This document shows positions 7,347 to 15,920 of a stretch of 37,492 bases of DNA, piece by piece; the first letter of the stretch is position 1; each line of letters starts with the position of its first letter. The position numbers were made by a program, and so were the translations under genes. The notes beneath the pieces were generated by a model. It did not search any database, had not been told where the DNA came from, and saw only the letters and a list, made by a program, of their open reading frames with translations. The DNA comes from an uncultured Lachnospiraceae bacterium (lineage in GTDB: Bacteria; Bacillota; Clostridia; Lachnospirales; Lachnospiraceae): contig CAMVRS010000014.1 of assembly GCA_947169935.1 (NCBI GenBank), positions 1-37,492 on the forward strand, written 5' to 3'.

Positions 7347-9296
7347 CTATTTATCCTTTAACACACCGTCACGGTATGCTTTTAACAATTCTTCAAGATC
7401 CGCGATACTCTCCTTAAGCTCTGCGCCTATATCGGTATCCGCAACGAAACGTCTCCTTGCATACTGTTCTACCAGAAGCGAATCCGATACGATATCCGTC
7501 CCCTTTATTATCGCAGCCTCCTTCGATTCAAAGGGTTCGTGCGCCATCAGATACATACCGTGGGAATTAGCGATCAGCGTATAACCCGCGATACCTGTTT
7601 TTGACTGATAAGCCTTCGAAAAACCTCCGTCTATTACCAGCAGTTTCCCTCCGCATTTAAGAGGCGTATCGCCCTTCTTCACCTGTACCGGCACATGCCC
7701 GTTGATTATATGCGCTCCGCTCTTATCCAGTCCGAATTCAGCAAGTATCTTATCCAGCACCTCTTCCTTTTCGTAAAGCGCGTAGTAACTGTTTTTCTTT
7801 TCCTCTGCTGCCGCCTTATCCTTTATAAAATAGGATTCAAAGGTAGCCATCTTATCCTTACCGAATACCGGCGATCCCGGTCCTGCCCAGATATACCACA
7901 TTATATCCTGGCCGCGGCGTTTTTCCTCACGGTCTTCAGTAGCATAAAAGCCCTTGCGTACATAGGATTCAAGCGCATCATACAACGCCCTGCCGCTGTA
8001 TTCCTTCCCGAAAAGATTTACACTCATGAAACTGCCGTCAGGATTCAGGGGCATGCAGCCGTGATACAAAAGGTTTCCGTTATGTACCTTATACAGCCCG
8101 CCCTTAGCCAGCAGAAAACGCACATGTTTCTGCAGCTTCTCACTATGGAGAAAGGCCTGCTTGAGCTTGCCCATCACCACATATTCTTCCTGGGACAGAT
8201 CATAGGGATCCGCAGGATCCACAGTAGGAAAGTTAACGTCTTTAAGGGAATAAGACACCCCGTCGATACAGATCGTCTTTTTCTTATAATCTATCTTATC
8301 CAGCAAAAGCCTGTTTTCCAGCTTGAAGCAGGGACAGCGCTTGATAAGCTGCCCTTCCAGCTTTAACTGCAATATGGTTATGGCCTTGTGCATCTTCATA
8401 TCCAGAGCCATATCCCTTGTATCATAACCGGCTCCGCACTTGATCTCAAAGGCCTTACAGTCATCATCTGCGTAGGTCTCCATGGCAAACTTAGCCAGCG
8501 GGACCATATTTATTCCATATCCTTCTTCAAGTATATTAAGATTACCGTAACGGAGTGAAAAACGCAATACGGTAGCTATGCATACCGCTGATCCCGCAGC
8601 CGCTCCCATCCAGCTGATATCATGATTTCCCCACTGTATATCCACGGAATGGTAATGCATAAGGGTATCCATTATTATATGCGGACCGGGCCCCCTGTCG
8701 TAAATATCGCCCACTATATGAAGATGATCGATAACCAGCCTCTGTATCAGTTCGGAAAGGGCTACGATAAATTCCCTCGCCCTGCCGATACGTATTATGG
8801 TATGGATTATCTCGTTATAATAACGTTCCTTATCTTCTATCTCTTCCTTTTCGGTTATCAGTTCTTCGATAACATAGGCAAAGTCCTTGGGTAAGGCCTT
8901 GCGGACCTTGGATCTGGTATACTTAGATGCCGCCCTCTTAGTCACCTGCACCAGGCGGTGAAGCATTATCTTATACCAGTCGTCAAGGTTTTCCTCTTCC
9001 TCGTTGACTATATTGAGCCTCTCTTCCGGATAATAGATAAGTGTAGCAAGCTCACGCTTATCCCTTTGGGTAAGCGTATTTCCGAAGCCCTCATCGATCT
9101 TTCGCCTGATGGCGCCGGAGCCGTTCTTAAGAACATGATCGAACTGCTCATACTCACCGTGGAGGTCCGAAAGGAAATGCTCTGTTCCGGCGGGAAGATT
9201 TAAAATAGATTGAAGATTCACTATCTCCGTAGACGCAGATGCGATAGACGGATACTGTTTTGACAGCTGCTTTAAAAGCTTTAAATCTGTTGTCAT
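7347..9296 (-). CDS. fbp: Fructose-1,6-bisphosphatase, class III
   Basis: A 649-residue enzyme of the Firmicute class III FBPase family, which hydrolyses fructose 1,6-bisphosphate to fructose 6-phosphate in gluconeogenesis. The length is typical. The metallophosphoesterase core is visible as FLSDLHGEYEQF (41-52, D44 and H46), HIVGDIYDRGPGPH, WGNHDISWMGAAAG and INGHVPVQ, together supplying the two-metal site. It is the first gene of a probable three-gene transcript with the ABCG-like ATPase and permease, with only 14 nt to the next start. Upstream is a hairpin that ends the preceding rubrerythrin operon, so its promoter must lie in or just before that ~50 nt gap. The class assignment is secure; the reason for co-transcription with an exporter is not evident. 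Confidence 0.96.
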   Translation of the reverse strand: MTTDLKLLKQLSKQYPSIASASTEIVNLQSILNLPAGTEHFLSDLHGEYEQFDHVLKNGSGAIRRKIDEGFGNTLTQRDKRELATLIYYPEERLNIVNEEEENLDDWYKIMLHRLVQVTKRAASKYTRSKVRKALPKDFAYVIEELITEKEEIEDKERYYNEIIHTIIRIGRAREFIVALSELIQRLVIDHLHIVGDIYDRGPGPHIIMDTLMHYHSVDIQWGNHDISWMGAAAGSAVCIATVLRFSLRYGNLNILEEGYGINMVPLAKFAMETYADDDCKAFEIKCGAGYDTRDMALDMKMHKAITILQLKLEGQLIKRCPCFKLENRLLLDKIDYKKKTICIDGVSYSLKDVNFPTVDPADPYDLSQEEYVVMGKLKQAFLHSEKLQKHVRFLLAKGGLYKVHNGNLLYHGCMPLNPDGSFMSVNLFGKEYSGRALYDALESYVRKGFYATEDREEKRRGQDIMWYIWAGPGSPVFGKDKMATFESYFIKDKAAAEEKKNSYYALYEKEEVLDKILAEFGLDKSGAHIINGHVPVQVKKGDTPLKCGGKLLVIDGGFSKAYQSKTGIAGYTLIANSHGMYLMAHEPFESKEAAIIKGTDIVSDSLLVEQYARRRFVADTDIGAELKESIADLEELLKAYRDGVLKDK

Positions 9297-9315
9297 TATA
9301 ACCTCTGAATTTATA

Positions 9316-9341
9316 AAGGGCAGCCACAGTGGACTGCCCTT
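9316..9341 (-). terminator. Hairpin at the end of the rubrerythrin operon
   Basis: Stem AAGGGCAG/CTGCCCTT with an inner CCA/TGG pair, just past the stop at 9348. Read on the minus strand the tail is only moderately U-rich, while the plus-strand side has a seven-T run (9343-9349). It may act in both directions. Confidence 0.55.
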
Positions 9342-9347
9342 CTTTTT

Positions 9348-9968
9348 TTATACCACTTTCTCAAAATCCTGTTTGCCGTGTTTGCAGATGGGGCAGATGA
9401 AATCGTCCGGTACTTCTTCTCCGACATATTCATAGCCACATATACGGCAGCGCCATATCGTCTGTCCGTCTTTAGTTTTGCCCACTGCCTCCGGCTTGGG
9501 TTTGATATTTGACTGGTAATACTCGTAGGTAGCGGAAGGAACATCACTCAGGACCTCCATATCCGTCACCTGCGCATAAAACACCGTATGCGTTCCCATA
9601 TCCACCGTCTTCTGTACCCAGGCGGATATAAAGGCATTGGTGCCTTTTGTTATTATCATGGTATCGTTCGCGCCGCGTTTGCAGTCCGTAAAGCCCGCAA
9701 ACTTATCGGCTGTTTTACCCGATTGGAAACCGAAACGCTTAAACAGTTCGAAATCCGCATCCTGTGCGATCACCGAAACCGTAAGCTTCTTCGTATCCAT
9801 GATCATGTCATGTGTCAGGTTATTTTTATTTACAGCCACGCTTATGACATTGGGTTCCGAAGTGACCTGGATAGCCGTATTGATTATACAGCCGTTATCC
9901 TTGCCGTCCTTATTGGCCGTAAGTACGAACAATCCGTAACTCAATTTGTAAATGGCTTTTTTATCCAT
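9348..9968 (-). CDS. Flavoredoxin-rubredoxin fusion (Hrb-like electron carrier)
   Basis: A 206-residue protein. Residues 1-150 match the FMN-binding flavin reductase-like fold of flavoredoxins. Residues 172-200 are a rubredoxin with the iron ligands C174, C177 (CRICGYEYVG) and C192, C195 (CPICKHG). This order is that of the 'high molecular weight rubredoxin' (Hrb) of anaerobes, which passes electrons from NAD(P)H-linked flavin to oxygen- or NO-reducing flavodiiron proteins or to peroxidases. The gene starts 6 nt after the rubrerythrin stop, so the two form an operon and it is a plausible electron donor to that peroxidase. No flavodiiron protein is seen in the window. The fold assignment is by motif and layout; the partner is inferred. 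Confidence 0.87.
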   Translation of the reverse strand: MDKKAIYKLSYGLFVLTANKDGKDNGCIINTAIQVTSEPNVISVAVNKNNLTHDMIMDTKKLTVSVIAQDADFELFKRFGFQSGKTADKFAGFTDCKRGANDTMIITKGTNAFISAWVQKTVDMGTHTVFYAQVTDMEVLSDVPSATYEYYQSNIKPKPEAVGKTKDGQTIWRCRICGYEYVGEEVPDDFICPICKHGKQDFEKVV

Positions 9969-9974
9969 AGGCTC

Positions 9975-10514
9975 TTACCCGAAATATCTCTTGAGCAGTC
10001 CCTCGAATGCCTTGCCGTGTCTTGCCTCGTCTCTTGCCATCTCATGAACGGTATCGTGGATCGCATCCAGATTGAGTGCCTTTGCTCTCTTAGCAAGATC
10101 GGTCTTGCCAGCAGTTGCGCCGTTCTCTGCATCCACTCTCATCTCAAGATTCTTCTTGGTGGAATCGGTAACAACCTCACCTAAAAGTTCTGCAAATTTT
10201 GCAGCATGCTCTGCCTCTTCAAAAGCAGCCTTCTCATAGTACATACCTACTTCGGGATAGCCCTCACGATATGCTACTCTTGCCATTGCCAGATACATAC
10301 CTACTTCAGAGCACTCGCCTTCAAAATTGGAGCGCAGATCGCTGATGATATCCTCGGGCACACCCTTTGCAACCCCAACAACATGCTCGGATGCCCAAAC
10401 CTTCTCACCTGCCTGCTCTTTGAATTTCTCTGCCGGTGCATGGCATACAGGACACTCTGCAGGGGGATTGTCGCCTTCATGAACGTAACCGCAAACTGTA
10501 CATACAAACTTCAT
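9975..10514 (-). CDS. rbr: Reverse rubrerythrin (NADH peroxidase component)
   Basis: A 179-residue non-haem iron peroxidase that reduces hydrogen peroxide in anaerobes. The rubredoxin centre is at the N-terminus (C5, C8, C21, C24 in CTVCGY...CPVC), followed by the ferritin-like diiron domain with [25 protein letters not shown] and [13 protein letters not shown] supplying Glu and His ligands. The rubredoxin-first order defines reverse rubrerythrins, known in Clostridium acetobutylicum as oxygen-induced enzymes. A strong SD (AAGGAGGTA) precedes the ATG, and TTGACG-18-TATAAT lies at 10552-10581. The flavoredoxin-rubredoxin gene follows after 6 nt. I see no clear PerR box in the leader. Expression is likely high from the promoter and ribosome site. 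Confidence 0.93.
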   Translation of the reverse strand: MKFVCTVCGYVHEGDNPPAECPVCHAPAEKFKEQAGEKVWASEHVVGVAKGVPEDIISDLRSNFEGECSEVGMYLAMARVAYREGYPEVGMYYEKAAFEEAEHAAKFAELLGEVVTDSTKKNLEMRVDAENGATAGKTDLAKRAKALNLDAIHDTVHEMARDEARHGKAFEGLLKRYFG

Positions 10515-10551
10515 TTGAAATACCTCCTTATAATGGATTTATATACCTGAA

Positions 10552-10581
10552 ATTATACTATTTTTATCCCATTCACGTCAA
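10552..10581 (-). promoter_or_regulatory. Promoter of the rubrerythrin operon
   Basis: Minus strand TTGACG (10581-10576), 18 nt spacer, perfect TATAAT (10557-10552). The transcript would have a leader of about 30 nt with a strong Shine-Dalgarno at 10530-10522. Confidence 0.75.
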
Positions 10582-10619
10582 GGATATTGGGCTTTATCCC
10601 CGGTTCCCCGCAGAGGACC

Positions 10620-12320
10620 TCACACACGGAAGCGGTAGACACGGGCCTCGTAGGGGCGGAGCATGCCGTGCTCCCACTCCAGAAGGCTTACTTCCTGTCT
10701 GATGCGGTCCTTGAATTTATCTGCCATAACCTGGTGGCCTTCGGGATAGTTACACAGGAGCAGCTGTCCTTTACGGCCCACGTATTCCCTGGGTATCCTA
10801 AGGCGCATTGGAAGCTTGGTGAAAGAGCATACGATGAGGTATCGTACTTTGCCTAAACTGCGCTCGTACATGTAGATATTGGGATCCTTGGGGAAGTATT
10901 CCTTATATGCGCCAAGGATAAGCGTCTTCGACCTTTTTCTTAGAGCCAGGCATTTACGGTAGAAGTTAAGTATGCTCTCCGGATCCTCTTCTTCATTTTT
11001 GACGTTGATACGCCTGTAATTGGGATTCACATAGAACCAGGGCTTTACCTTGGAGAAGCCCCCGTTCTTATCCCCGCTCCACTGCATAGGCGTACGTGAT
11101 GAATCCCTGCTGGACAGATGGATACGCTTGAGCCTGTCCTTTATATCGTCCTTTAAATGGTAACTGTAGAAATTATTCTTGGTGGAGACATCCACATACT
11201 GGTCTATCGACCATAAGCGGATATTGGTCATGCCTATCTCCTGCCCCTGATAGATAAAGGGCGTGCCGCACTGGAATATGTATGATGCCGCGAGCATGCT
11301 TCCGCTCTCGCGCCAGTATTTAAGACTTCCGTAACGGTTTATAACCCTGGGATGATCGTGGTTTTCCAGATACAGTGCATTCCAGGCTCTTCCGTTTAAG
11401 GTATACTGCCATTTACTGAAAGCCTTTTTAAGTTTAACAAGAGAGAAGGGTCTGTGGACATACTCTGTATAGAGGCAGTCTGCCATCATATGGTCAAAGC
11501 CGAACATCATATCCAGGGACCTGGTTGGGCCGCTGAGATATTTGAGTGCACTCTGCACCGTGGTCATGGGTCCTTCACCCAGCTGGAAGCAGTCATATTC
11601 ATTGCATACCCTGCGGAATTCCGCCATGTATTCATGGATATGCGGGCCGTCCTTGTAATAGGGCATGCCGTTAACTGCAGGCAGGAAAGGCAGTCCGTTG
11701 GGCAGCCCTTCCTTCTTGGAGATGAAATTGATCACGTCCTCCCTGAAGCCGTCCACTCCCATATCCAGCCAGAATCGCATTATGCCCTTGACCTCTTCAC
11801 GGACTTTTGGATTGTCCATATTAAGATCAGGCTGCTTTTTTGCAAAGATATGCAGATAATACTGGCCGCGCTGTTCATCATATTCCCAGGCCTTGCCTTC
11901 AAAAAGACTGTCCCAGTTATTGGGCTTATCGCGCCAGATATAATAATCACTGTAAGGATTATCCTTGCCCTTACGGCTTTCCTTAAACCAGGGATGCTCA
12001 TCGGAAGTGTGGTTTACCACCAGATCCATGATCACCTTAAGTCCCAGGGAATGCGCTTTATCCAGTACACGTTTGAACTGGTCCAGCGTTCCGAAATCGG
12101 GATGTATATTGCGGTAATCGGAAATATCATAACCGTAATCCGCATTGGGTGAAGGATAGACCGGCGAAAACCAGATACCGTCCACCCCCAGGCTTTTTAC
12201 GTATTCCAGCTTATCATATACGCCGTACAGGTCGCCTATGCCGTCGCCGTTACCGTCTGCAAAGCTTCTGACCCAGATCTGGTAGAAGCTCATCTTCTTA
12301 TACCAGTCGTACTTTCTCAT
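10620..12320 (-). CDS. GH13 alpha-glucosidase (oligo-1,6-glucosidase type)
   Basis: A 566-residue cytoplasmic glycoside hydrolase (no signal peptide) of GH13, most like the MalL/oligo-1,6-glucosidase branch. The four family regions are present: DLVVNHTSDEHPWF (99-112), GFREDVIN (191-198, nucleophile D195), LGEGP (247-251, acid/base E249) and LENHDHPR (318-325, D322), plus the later SRTPMQW motif. It would release glucose from short alpha-1,6 or alpha-1,4 glucosides, or act on sucrose-like substrates; which one cannot be read from motifs alone. Its ATG overlaps the stop of the GT4 gene by 4 nt (ATGA), so it is translationally coupled to a glycosyltransferase. That pairing is unusual for a catabolic glucosidase, and no sugar transporter is nearby. 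Confidence 0.9.
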   Translation of the reverse strand: MRKYDWYKKMSFYQIWVRSFADGNGDGIGDLYGVYDKLEYVKSLGVDGIWFSPVYPSPNADYGYDISDYRNIHPDFGTLDQFKRVLDKAHSLGLKVIMDLVVNHTSDEHPWFKESRKGKDNPYSDYYIWRDKPNNWDSLFEGKAWEYDEQRGQYYLHIFAKKQPDLNMDNPKVREEVKGIMRFWLDMGVDGFREDVINFISKKEGLPNGLPFLPAVNGMPYYKDGPHIHEYMAEFRRVCNEYDCFQLGEGPMTTVQSALKYLSGPTRSLDMMFGFDHMMADCLYTEYVHRPFSLVKLKKAFSKWQYTLNGRAWNALYLENHDHPRVINRYGSLKYWRESGSMLAASYIFQCGTPFIYQGQEIGMTNIRLWSIDQYVDVSTKNNFYSYHLKDDIKDRLKRIHLSSRDSSRTPMQWSGDKNGGFSKVKPWFYVNPNYRRINVKNEEEDPESILNFYRKCLALRKRSKTLILGAYKEYFPKDPNIYMYERSLGKVRYLIVCSFTKLPMRLRIPREYVGRKGQLLLCNYPEGHQVMADKFKDRIRQEVSLLEWEHGMLRPYEARVYRFRV

Positions 12321-13867
12321 TCGTCGCTGCCTTTCTTTCCAAAGCCTTCCTTAAAGCCCTCTTCTGCAAGTTTAAGACCGTTCTTCACGCTTTCTTTAAC
12401 CGTCTCCGCGGCGTTTACTCCGAATTCCTTCGCATTATTGCCGAATTCCCTGACGCTTTCAGGCAGCTTATCTTTCAGTTCCTCCAGTCCTTCCGTTATG
12501 TTTTCCTTTATTTCTTCCGCATTCTCTCTCATGCCCTCATATATGGAACGGGGAACAGAGAATATCTTTTCGGTGGTCTTAACCACATTACCGGCGGTCT
12601 CCAGGATAAAGTCCGAAGCCCCTCTCTTCCGCTTAGCCAGCGTACCGTCTTTGACCATCCTGCGCAGCTCTTCATAACGCGCATAAGCATCTCTTGTCGC
12701 CTGCTCCCAGGAGATATAGATCTCGTCCATCGCATTCTGTCCTACCTGGTGAACACATTCCATATCCGAGCAGACATCTGCCAGCAGCACTGCCATGGAC
12801 TGGGAAGTCTCTTCGATCAGGTAACCGTTCCTGGTATGAGTGATGCCCTCTGCAGCACAGGAATCCTTTATAAGCACGCTTGCAAGACCGCAGGCAGCAG
12901 CCTCCCTGACCACTATGCCGTTGGTATCATAAACCGAAGGGAAAAGGAACAGATCGGCTCTGGAATTCCAGGCACGCAGTTTTTCCCTGTCCCTTATGGG
13001 ACCGGTGAAGATGACCTTACCCTTCACGCCTTCTGCGGCTTTAATGGAGGATATCTTACCGTCCTCTCCCGCCACATCAAGTGAAAGTCCCAGATCCCTT
13101 ACCTTCTGCTGCATCTCCTCCGCATCGGCGCCTCCGCCTATAAATACCATGCGGAAGTCTGTTCCGTTATCCGAAAGCATCTTCATGGCGTCTATGATAA
13201 GGGGCAGGCCCTTATATTTCATCATCCTTCCCACAAAGAGAAATACCGGTACGCCTTCCGGCAGGTCATAATCCTTTGTGGTCTCTTTGATCTTATCCTG
13301 TGAAACTTTTCCTTTAGGAAAATCCACACCGTTACTTACCACACGGTATTCGCCCTCATATCCCAGGGATCTGAGATTCTCTCCTGCCCCCTGTGATACC
13401 ACCCACACATCATCGCAGGCAGAAATATTATTCACCATTATCTTTATGGTTTCCTTTTGCAGGAAGCCTTCGCCCACGGCCCTGGTGATATCCACATCAA
13501 ACTTGGTATGGTAGGTAAATACGATAGGCGCCCCGGTCTCGTTCTGAAGTATCCTGGCCATAAAGGTAGATGCTGCAGGACAATGACTGTGTATTATCTC
13601 CGGTCCGAAGGTGGCCATCTCCCCTATCTCTTTCATGGCAAGAGGATTGCCGGTACGGTAACCGGAAATAAAACCGGTGGTATCCATGCTGGGATATGCT
13701 ACCACCTTATAAGGATAATGATCATAATCCGTATCCGGATAACGGGGCGTACCAACCAATACATTAGCCCCCAGGGTCTCTGTCATTATCTTTCCGTAAT
13801 TCATCACTACATTCGCAACTCCGTCTATAACCGGCGGGAAGGAATCATTAAGTAAGCATACATTCAT
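12317..13867 (-). CDS. GT4 glycosyltransferase with a C-terminal amphipathic helical tail
   Basis: A 516-residue retaining GT-B enzyme. The N-terminus (LLNDSFPPVIDGVANVV) has the loop typical of glycolipid-forming GT4 enzymes. The nucleotide-sugar domain has FVGRMMKYKG and PSVYDTNGIVVREAAACG, where Asp replaces the first Glu of the EX7E motif. Residues from about 412, and especially 445-516, form a long charged helical tail with repeated AEEIKEN/AKEFGVN/AETVKES-like segments rich in Ala, Glu and Lys, resembling 11-residue lipid-surface helices. I infer a membrane-surface glucosyl-diacylglycerol type role, consistent with an LTA-type synthase in the window, but the acceptor is unproven. It leads a two-gene operon with GH13 from TTGTTT-16-TATAAT at 13891-13918; SD GGAGG lies 9 nt before the start. 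Confidence 0.87.
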   Translation of the reverse strand: MNVCLLNDSFPPVIDGVANVVMNYGKIMTETLGANVLVGTPRYPDTDYDHYPYKVVAYPSMDTTGFISGYRTGNPLAMKEIGEMATFGPEIIHSHCPAASTFMARILQNETGAPIVFTYHTKFDVDITRAVGEGFLQKETIKIMVNNISACDDVWVVSQGAGENLRSLGYEGEYRVVSNGVDFPKGKVSQDKIKETTKDYDLPEGVPVFLFVGRMMKYKGLPLIIDAMKMLSDNGTDFRMVFIGGGADAEEMQQKVRDLGLSLDVAGEDGKISSIKAAEGVKGKVIFTGPIRDREKLRAWNSRADLFLFPSVYDTNGIVVREAAACGLASVLIKDSCAAEGITHTRNGYLIEETSQSMAVLLADVCSDMECVHQVGQNAMDEIYISWEQATRDAYARYEELRRMVKDGTLAKRKRGASDFILETAGNVVKTTEKIFSVPRSIYEGMRENAEEIKENITEGLEELKDKLPESVREFGNNAKEFGVNAAETVKESVKNGLKLAEEGFKEGFGKKGSDE

Positions 13868-13890
13868 GTCATTTTACCTCCATGGCTTTC

Positions 13891-13918
13891 ATTATAGTCT
13901 TTTGTATGTGAAAAACAA
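13891..13918 (-). promoter_or_regulatory. Promoter of the GT4-GH13 operon
   Basis: Minus strand TTGTTT (13918-13913), 16 nt spacer, TATAAT (13896-13891), about 25 nt before the start. It faces away from the bioY promoter in the same intergenic region. Confidence 0.6.
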
Positions 13919-13957
13919 GGCTGGGGGATTTAATGAGTCAAAATGCTTTCCGCAGCA

Positions 13958-13991
13958 ATTGTTAACCTATCGAGGATTTAAGGTTGACAAT
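13958..13991 (+). promoter_or_regulatory. BirA operator upstream of bioY
   Basis: Half sites ATTGTTAACC (13958-13967) and GGTTGACAAT (13982-13991) are inverted and separated by 14 nt. This matches the well-described biotin repressor (BirA) box of Firmicutes. The right half contains the -35 hexamer of the bioY promoter, so biotinyl-AMP-bound BirA would block transcription. Confidence 0.9.
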
Positions 13992-14012
13992 CTGGGAAAT
14001 GAGTGATATCAT
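13984..14012 (+). promoter_or_regulatory. bioY promoter
   Basis: TTGACA (13984-13989), 17 nt spacer, TATCAT (14007-14012). The -35 is embedded in the right half of the BirA operator. The transcript start should fall near 14019, giving a leader of about 33 nt. Confidence 0.8.
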
Positions 14013-14051
14013 CACACCATACTAAACAAGAAGGGCCGGAAGAAAACAGAA

Positions 14052-14627
14052 ATGAATACTGAATCCAAAAAGAACAAAAAACTCTCCACTATCGATATTG
14101 TATACATAGCTATGGCAGCAGCACTCATCGCCATATGTTCCTGGATACAGATACCTGCTTCGGTTCCCTTTACCTTACAGACATTTGCCGTATTCCTTAC
14201 GATATGCTTACTGGGCGGTTCCAGAGCATGCATAACAGTTTTAGTCTATATAGGACTGGCAGCAGTCGGCGCTCCGGTCCTGGCATCATTCAATGGCGGT
14301 ATAGCCGCCCTGCTCGGTCCCACCGGCGGATATGTTTTAGGATTTCTTTTTATAGCTGTCATTAACTGGCTCTTAGAGCCGTTAACGAAAAAAGCCCTTT
14401 GGATAAGGGCATTATCATTGCTTGTCGGTCTGGCAGTATGCTACGCATTCGGCACACTGTGGTTCATGCATATATATACTACTTCTGAGGGTAACCACAT
14501 TGGCCTCCCCAAGGCACTTGCTTTATGCGTAACCCCTTTCATACTGCCAGATCTGATAAAAATGGGATTAGCCATTTCTATAGGCTGTAACAAAGCTATC
14601 AGAAGGGTCATCAAACCTGCCGGCTGA
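14052..14627 (+). CDS. bioY: Biotin transporter substrate-binding subunit BioY
   Basis: A 191-residue integral membrane protein, the S component of an ECF-type biotin importer. The family pattern is clear: a charged N-terminus, a first helix with YIAMAAALIAICSWI, then IPFT-like PASVPFTLQTFAVF (50-63 region), the LLGGSRA and GPTGGYVLGF motifs, and six hydrophobic segments in all. No ECF ATPases or EcfT are present here, so it would use a shared module elsewhere or work alone as some BioY proteins do. Control by BirA is shown directly by the operator overlapping its promoter. It is a single-gene transcript; ybaK lies convergent on the other strand 5 nt after its stop. Confidence 0.95.
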   Translation: MNTESKKNKKLSTIDIVYIAMAAALIAICSWIQIPASVPFTLQTFAVFLTICLLGGSRACITVLVYIGLAAVGAPVLASFNGGIAALLGPTGGYVLGFLFIAVINWLLEPLTKKALWIRALSLLVGLAVCYAFGTLWFMHIYTTSEGNHIGLPKALALCVTPFILPDLIKMGLAISIGCNKAIRRVIKPAG

Positions 14628-14632
14628 TATCA

Positions 14633-15106
14633 TCAGATAATATCTGCAAAAGTGCAGCCCACGGTCTTTATCAGATCCTGTGGTGACAATTCGATCTGTG
14701 CTCCCACTTTTCCCGCACTTACGAACATTTTTTCAAGCGTTGATGCGCTCTCATGCACAAAGGTCTTAAAAGGCTTTTTCATCCCTATAGGTGAACAGCC
14801 CCCATGGACATAGCCGGTCAGAGGCAGCAGTTCTTTCTGCTTTATCATAGCTATGGCTTTTTCACCGGCGGCTTTTGCCGCTTTCTTAAGCTCGAGTTCT
14901 CCTTTTACCGGTACCACAAAAACGTAATAAGCGCCGCTCTTTCCCTGTGTCACCAGGGTCTTGAAAACACGCTCCGGATCTTCATTAAGGATAGCTGCTA
15001 TCTCTTCACCGGTCATGGTGGCATCCGGCTCATAAAAATGCGCCTCGTATTTTACCTTCTTCTGATCGAGTACTCTCATTACATTGGTTTTGTCTGTTGC
15101 GCTCAT
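14633..15106 (-). CDS. ybaK: Cys-tRNA(Pro)/aminoacyl-tRNA deacylase, YbaK type
   Basis: A 157-residue cytoplasmic protein of the YbaK/EbsC family, which hydrolyses Cys mischarged on tRNA-Pro. Recognisable segments are the N-terminal NVMRVLDQKKVKYEAHFYEP, the FKTLVTQGKSGAYYVFVVPV strand pair, the conserved Lys-containing KKAAKAAGEK, and GYVHGGCSPIGMKK, the glycine-rich substrate loop. Length is normal. The ATG follows AAAGGA. It is separated from the upstream metallophosphoesterase by about 80 nt that contain one hairpin repeat and a half copy, so it may be read from the esterase-GT4-phosphoesterase transcript or from its own promoter. The function is known from family members, not shown here. 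Confidence 0.94.
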   Translation of the reverse strand: MSATDKTNVMRVLDQKKVKYEAHFYEPDATMTGEEIAAILNEDPERVFKTLVTQGKSGAYYVFVVPVKGELELKKAAKAAGEKAIAMIKQKELLPLTGYVHGGCSPIGMKKPFKTFVHESASTLEKMFVSAGKVGAQIELSPQDLIKTVGCTFADII

Positions 15107-15130
15107 TTTTTATCCTTTCATATTAAACAA

Positions 15131-15156
15131 GATCCTTCGCTTCGCTCAGGATGACA
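15131..15156 (+). repeat. Dispersed hairpin repeat, copy 2
   Basis: A 26 nt unit with the CTTCG core, between ybaK and the metallophosphoesterase. A 3' half copy (15163-15179, GTTCGCTCAGGATGACA) follows; the two ends are exactly 23 nt apart. Same orientation as the other copies. Confidence 0.85.
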
Positions 15157-15185
15157 CGGTATGTTCGCTCAGGATGACAGGTGCC

Positions 15186-15920
15186 TCAGGTTGCATATTC
15201 CCATGTGTGTTCCACGGTATCTACTATCACCAGCCGTGCATTGCCGAAGGGTGTGCCGTCGGAATAGGTTGAAAAGGTATCCAGGGAAAGGCTGTTATCA
15301 CGGTGAAAAGGTTCCTCCACCGGGGTATGCCCTATCACCTGGAAATACTTATCCTGTTTGAACAGGCTGTTATAACCGTGCTGCGGCCTTATCCATATGG
15401 GCGAAGCGTCATTCCAGAGATACTCCGCTCCGTTAATGTCATCCACCATCTTATTCACACAGGCTATCACCGCATCTATATCAAGGGGATCGACGAATTC
15501 ATCCGCATAAGAGGGTATAAGTGTATCAACAAAATATCTGTTCAGACCGGCATGGGAAAAAAGCGTATCGTCTATACGGTGCATGATCGCAAGACGCTCT
15601 CCCGCTGCCTCTCTGAGGCGCTCGATCCCCTTCTGCACAGTAGACATCATATGCAGGGAAAAGCCGCTCTCAAAGAACATATAAAGATAGCTTATATCAT
15701 GGTTCCCGTAACACAAAAGCGCATCCGTATGATCGGATGCAAACTGTGCCACACGGTCAAGTGTTTTCTCATAAAGCTCTTTTTCATTTCCCTTGCCCCA
15801 GTCATCCACATAGTCACCAAGGCAGACTATATTATCATATCTTCCTTTATCCACTTTCTCTGCCAGATCAAACATCTCTGTCTTTAAGTGGACATCGGGT
15901 ATCACAAGTATACGGCTCAT
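15186..15920 (-). CDS. Calcineurin-like metallophosphoesterase
   Basis: A 244-residue cytoplasmic protein with the metallophosphoesterase signature: IPDVHLK (D9, H11), CLGDYVDDW (about 33-41), YGNHD (near 80) and later paired histidines including the GHTPVEEP segment. These are the two-metal ligands of the calcineurin-like superfamily. The substrate is not predictable from sequence; relatives act on nucleotides, phosphoproteins or phospholipid headgroups. Its ATG overlaps the stop of the GT4 gene by 4 nt, so it is the third gene of a coupled esterase-GT4-phosphoesterase operon. Its use of a carbohydrate phosphate is therefore possible but is inference from position only. Confidence 0.87.
   Translation of the reverse strand: MSRILVIPDVHLKTEMFDLAEKVDKGRYDNIVCLGDYVDDWGKGNEKELYEKTLDRVAQFASDHTDALLCYGNHDISYLYMFFESGFSLHMMSTVQKGIERLREAAGERLAIMHRIDDTLFSHAGLNRYFVDTLIPSYADEFVDPLDIDAVIACVNKMVDDINGAEYLWNDASPIWIRPQHGYNSLFKQDKYFQVIGHTPVEEPFHRDNSLSLDTFSTYSDGTPFGNARLVIVDTVEHTWEYAT

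Noticed and set aside
7695-8366. A 223-codon plus-strand open frame
   Set aside because: Antisense to the well-conserved fbp gene, with no ribosome site or recognisable domain.
13958-14051. Riboswitch before bioY
   Set aside because: The leader is only about 33 nt and the region is fully explained by a BirA operator and promoter.
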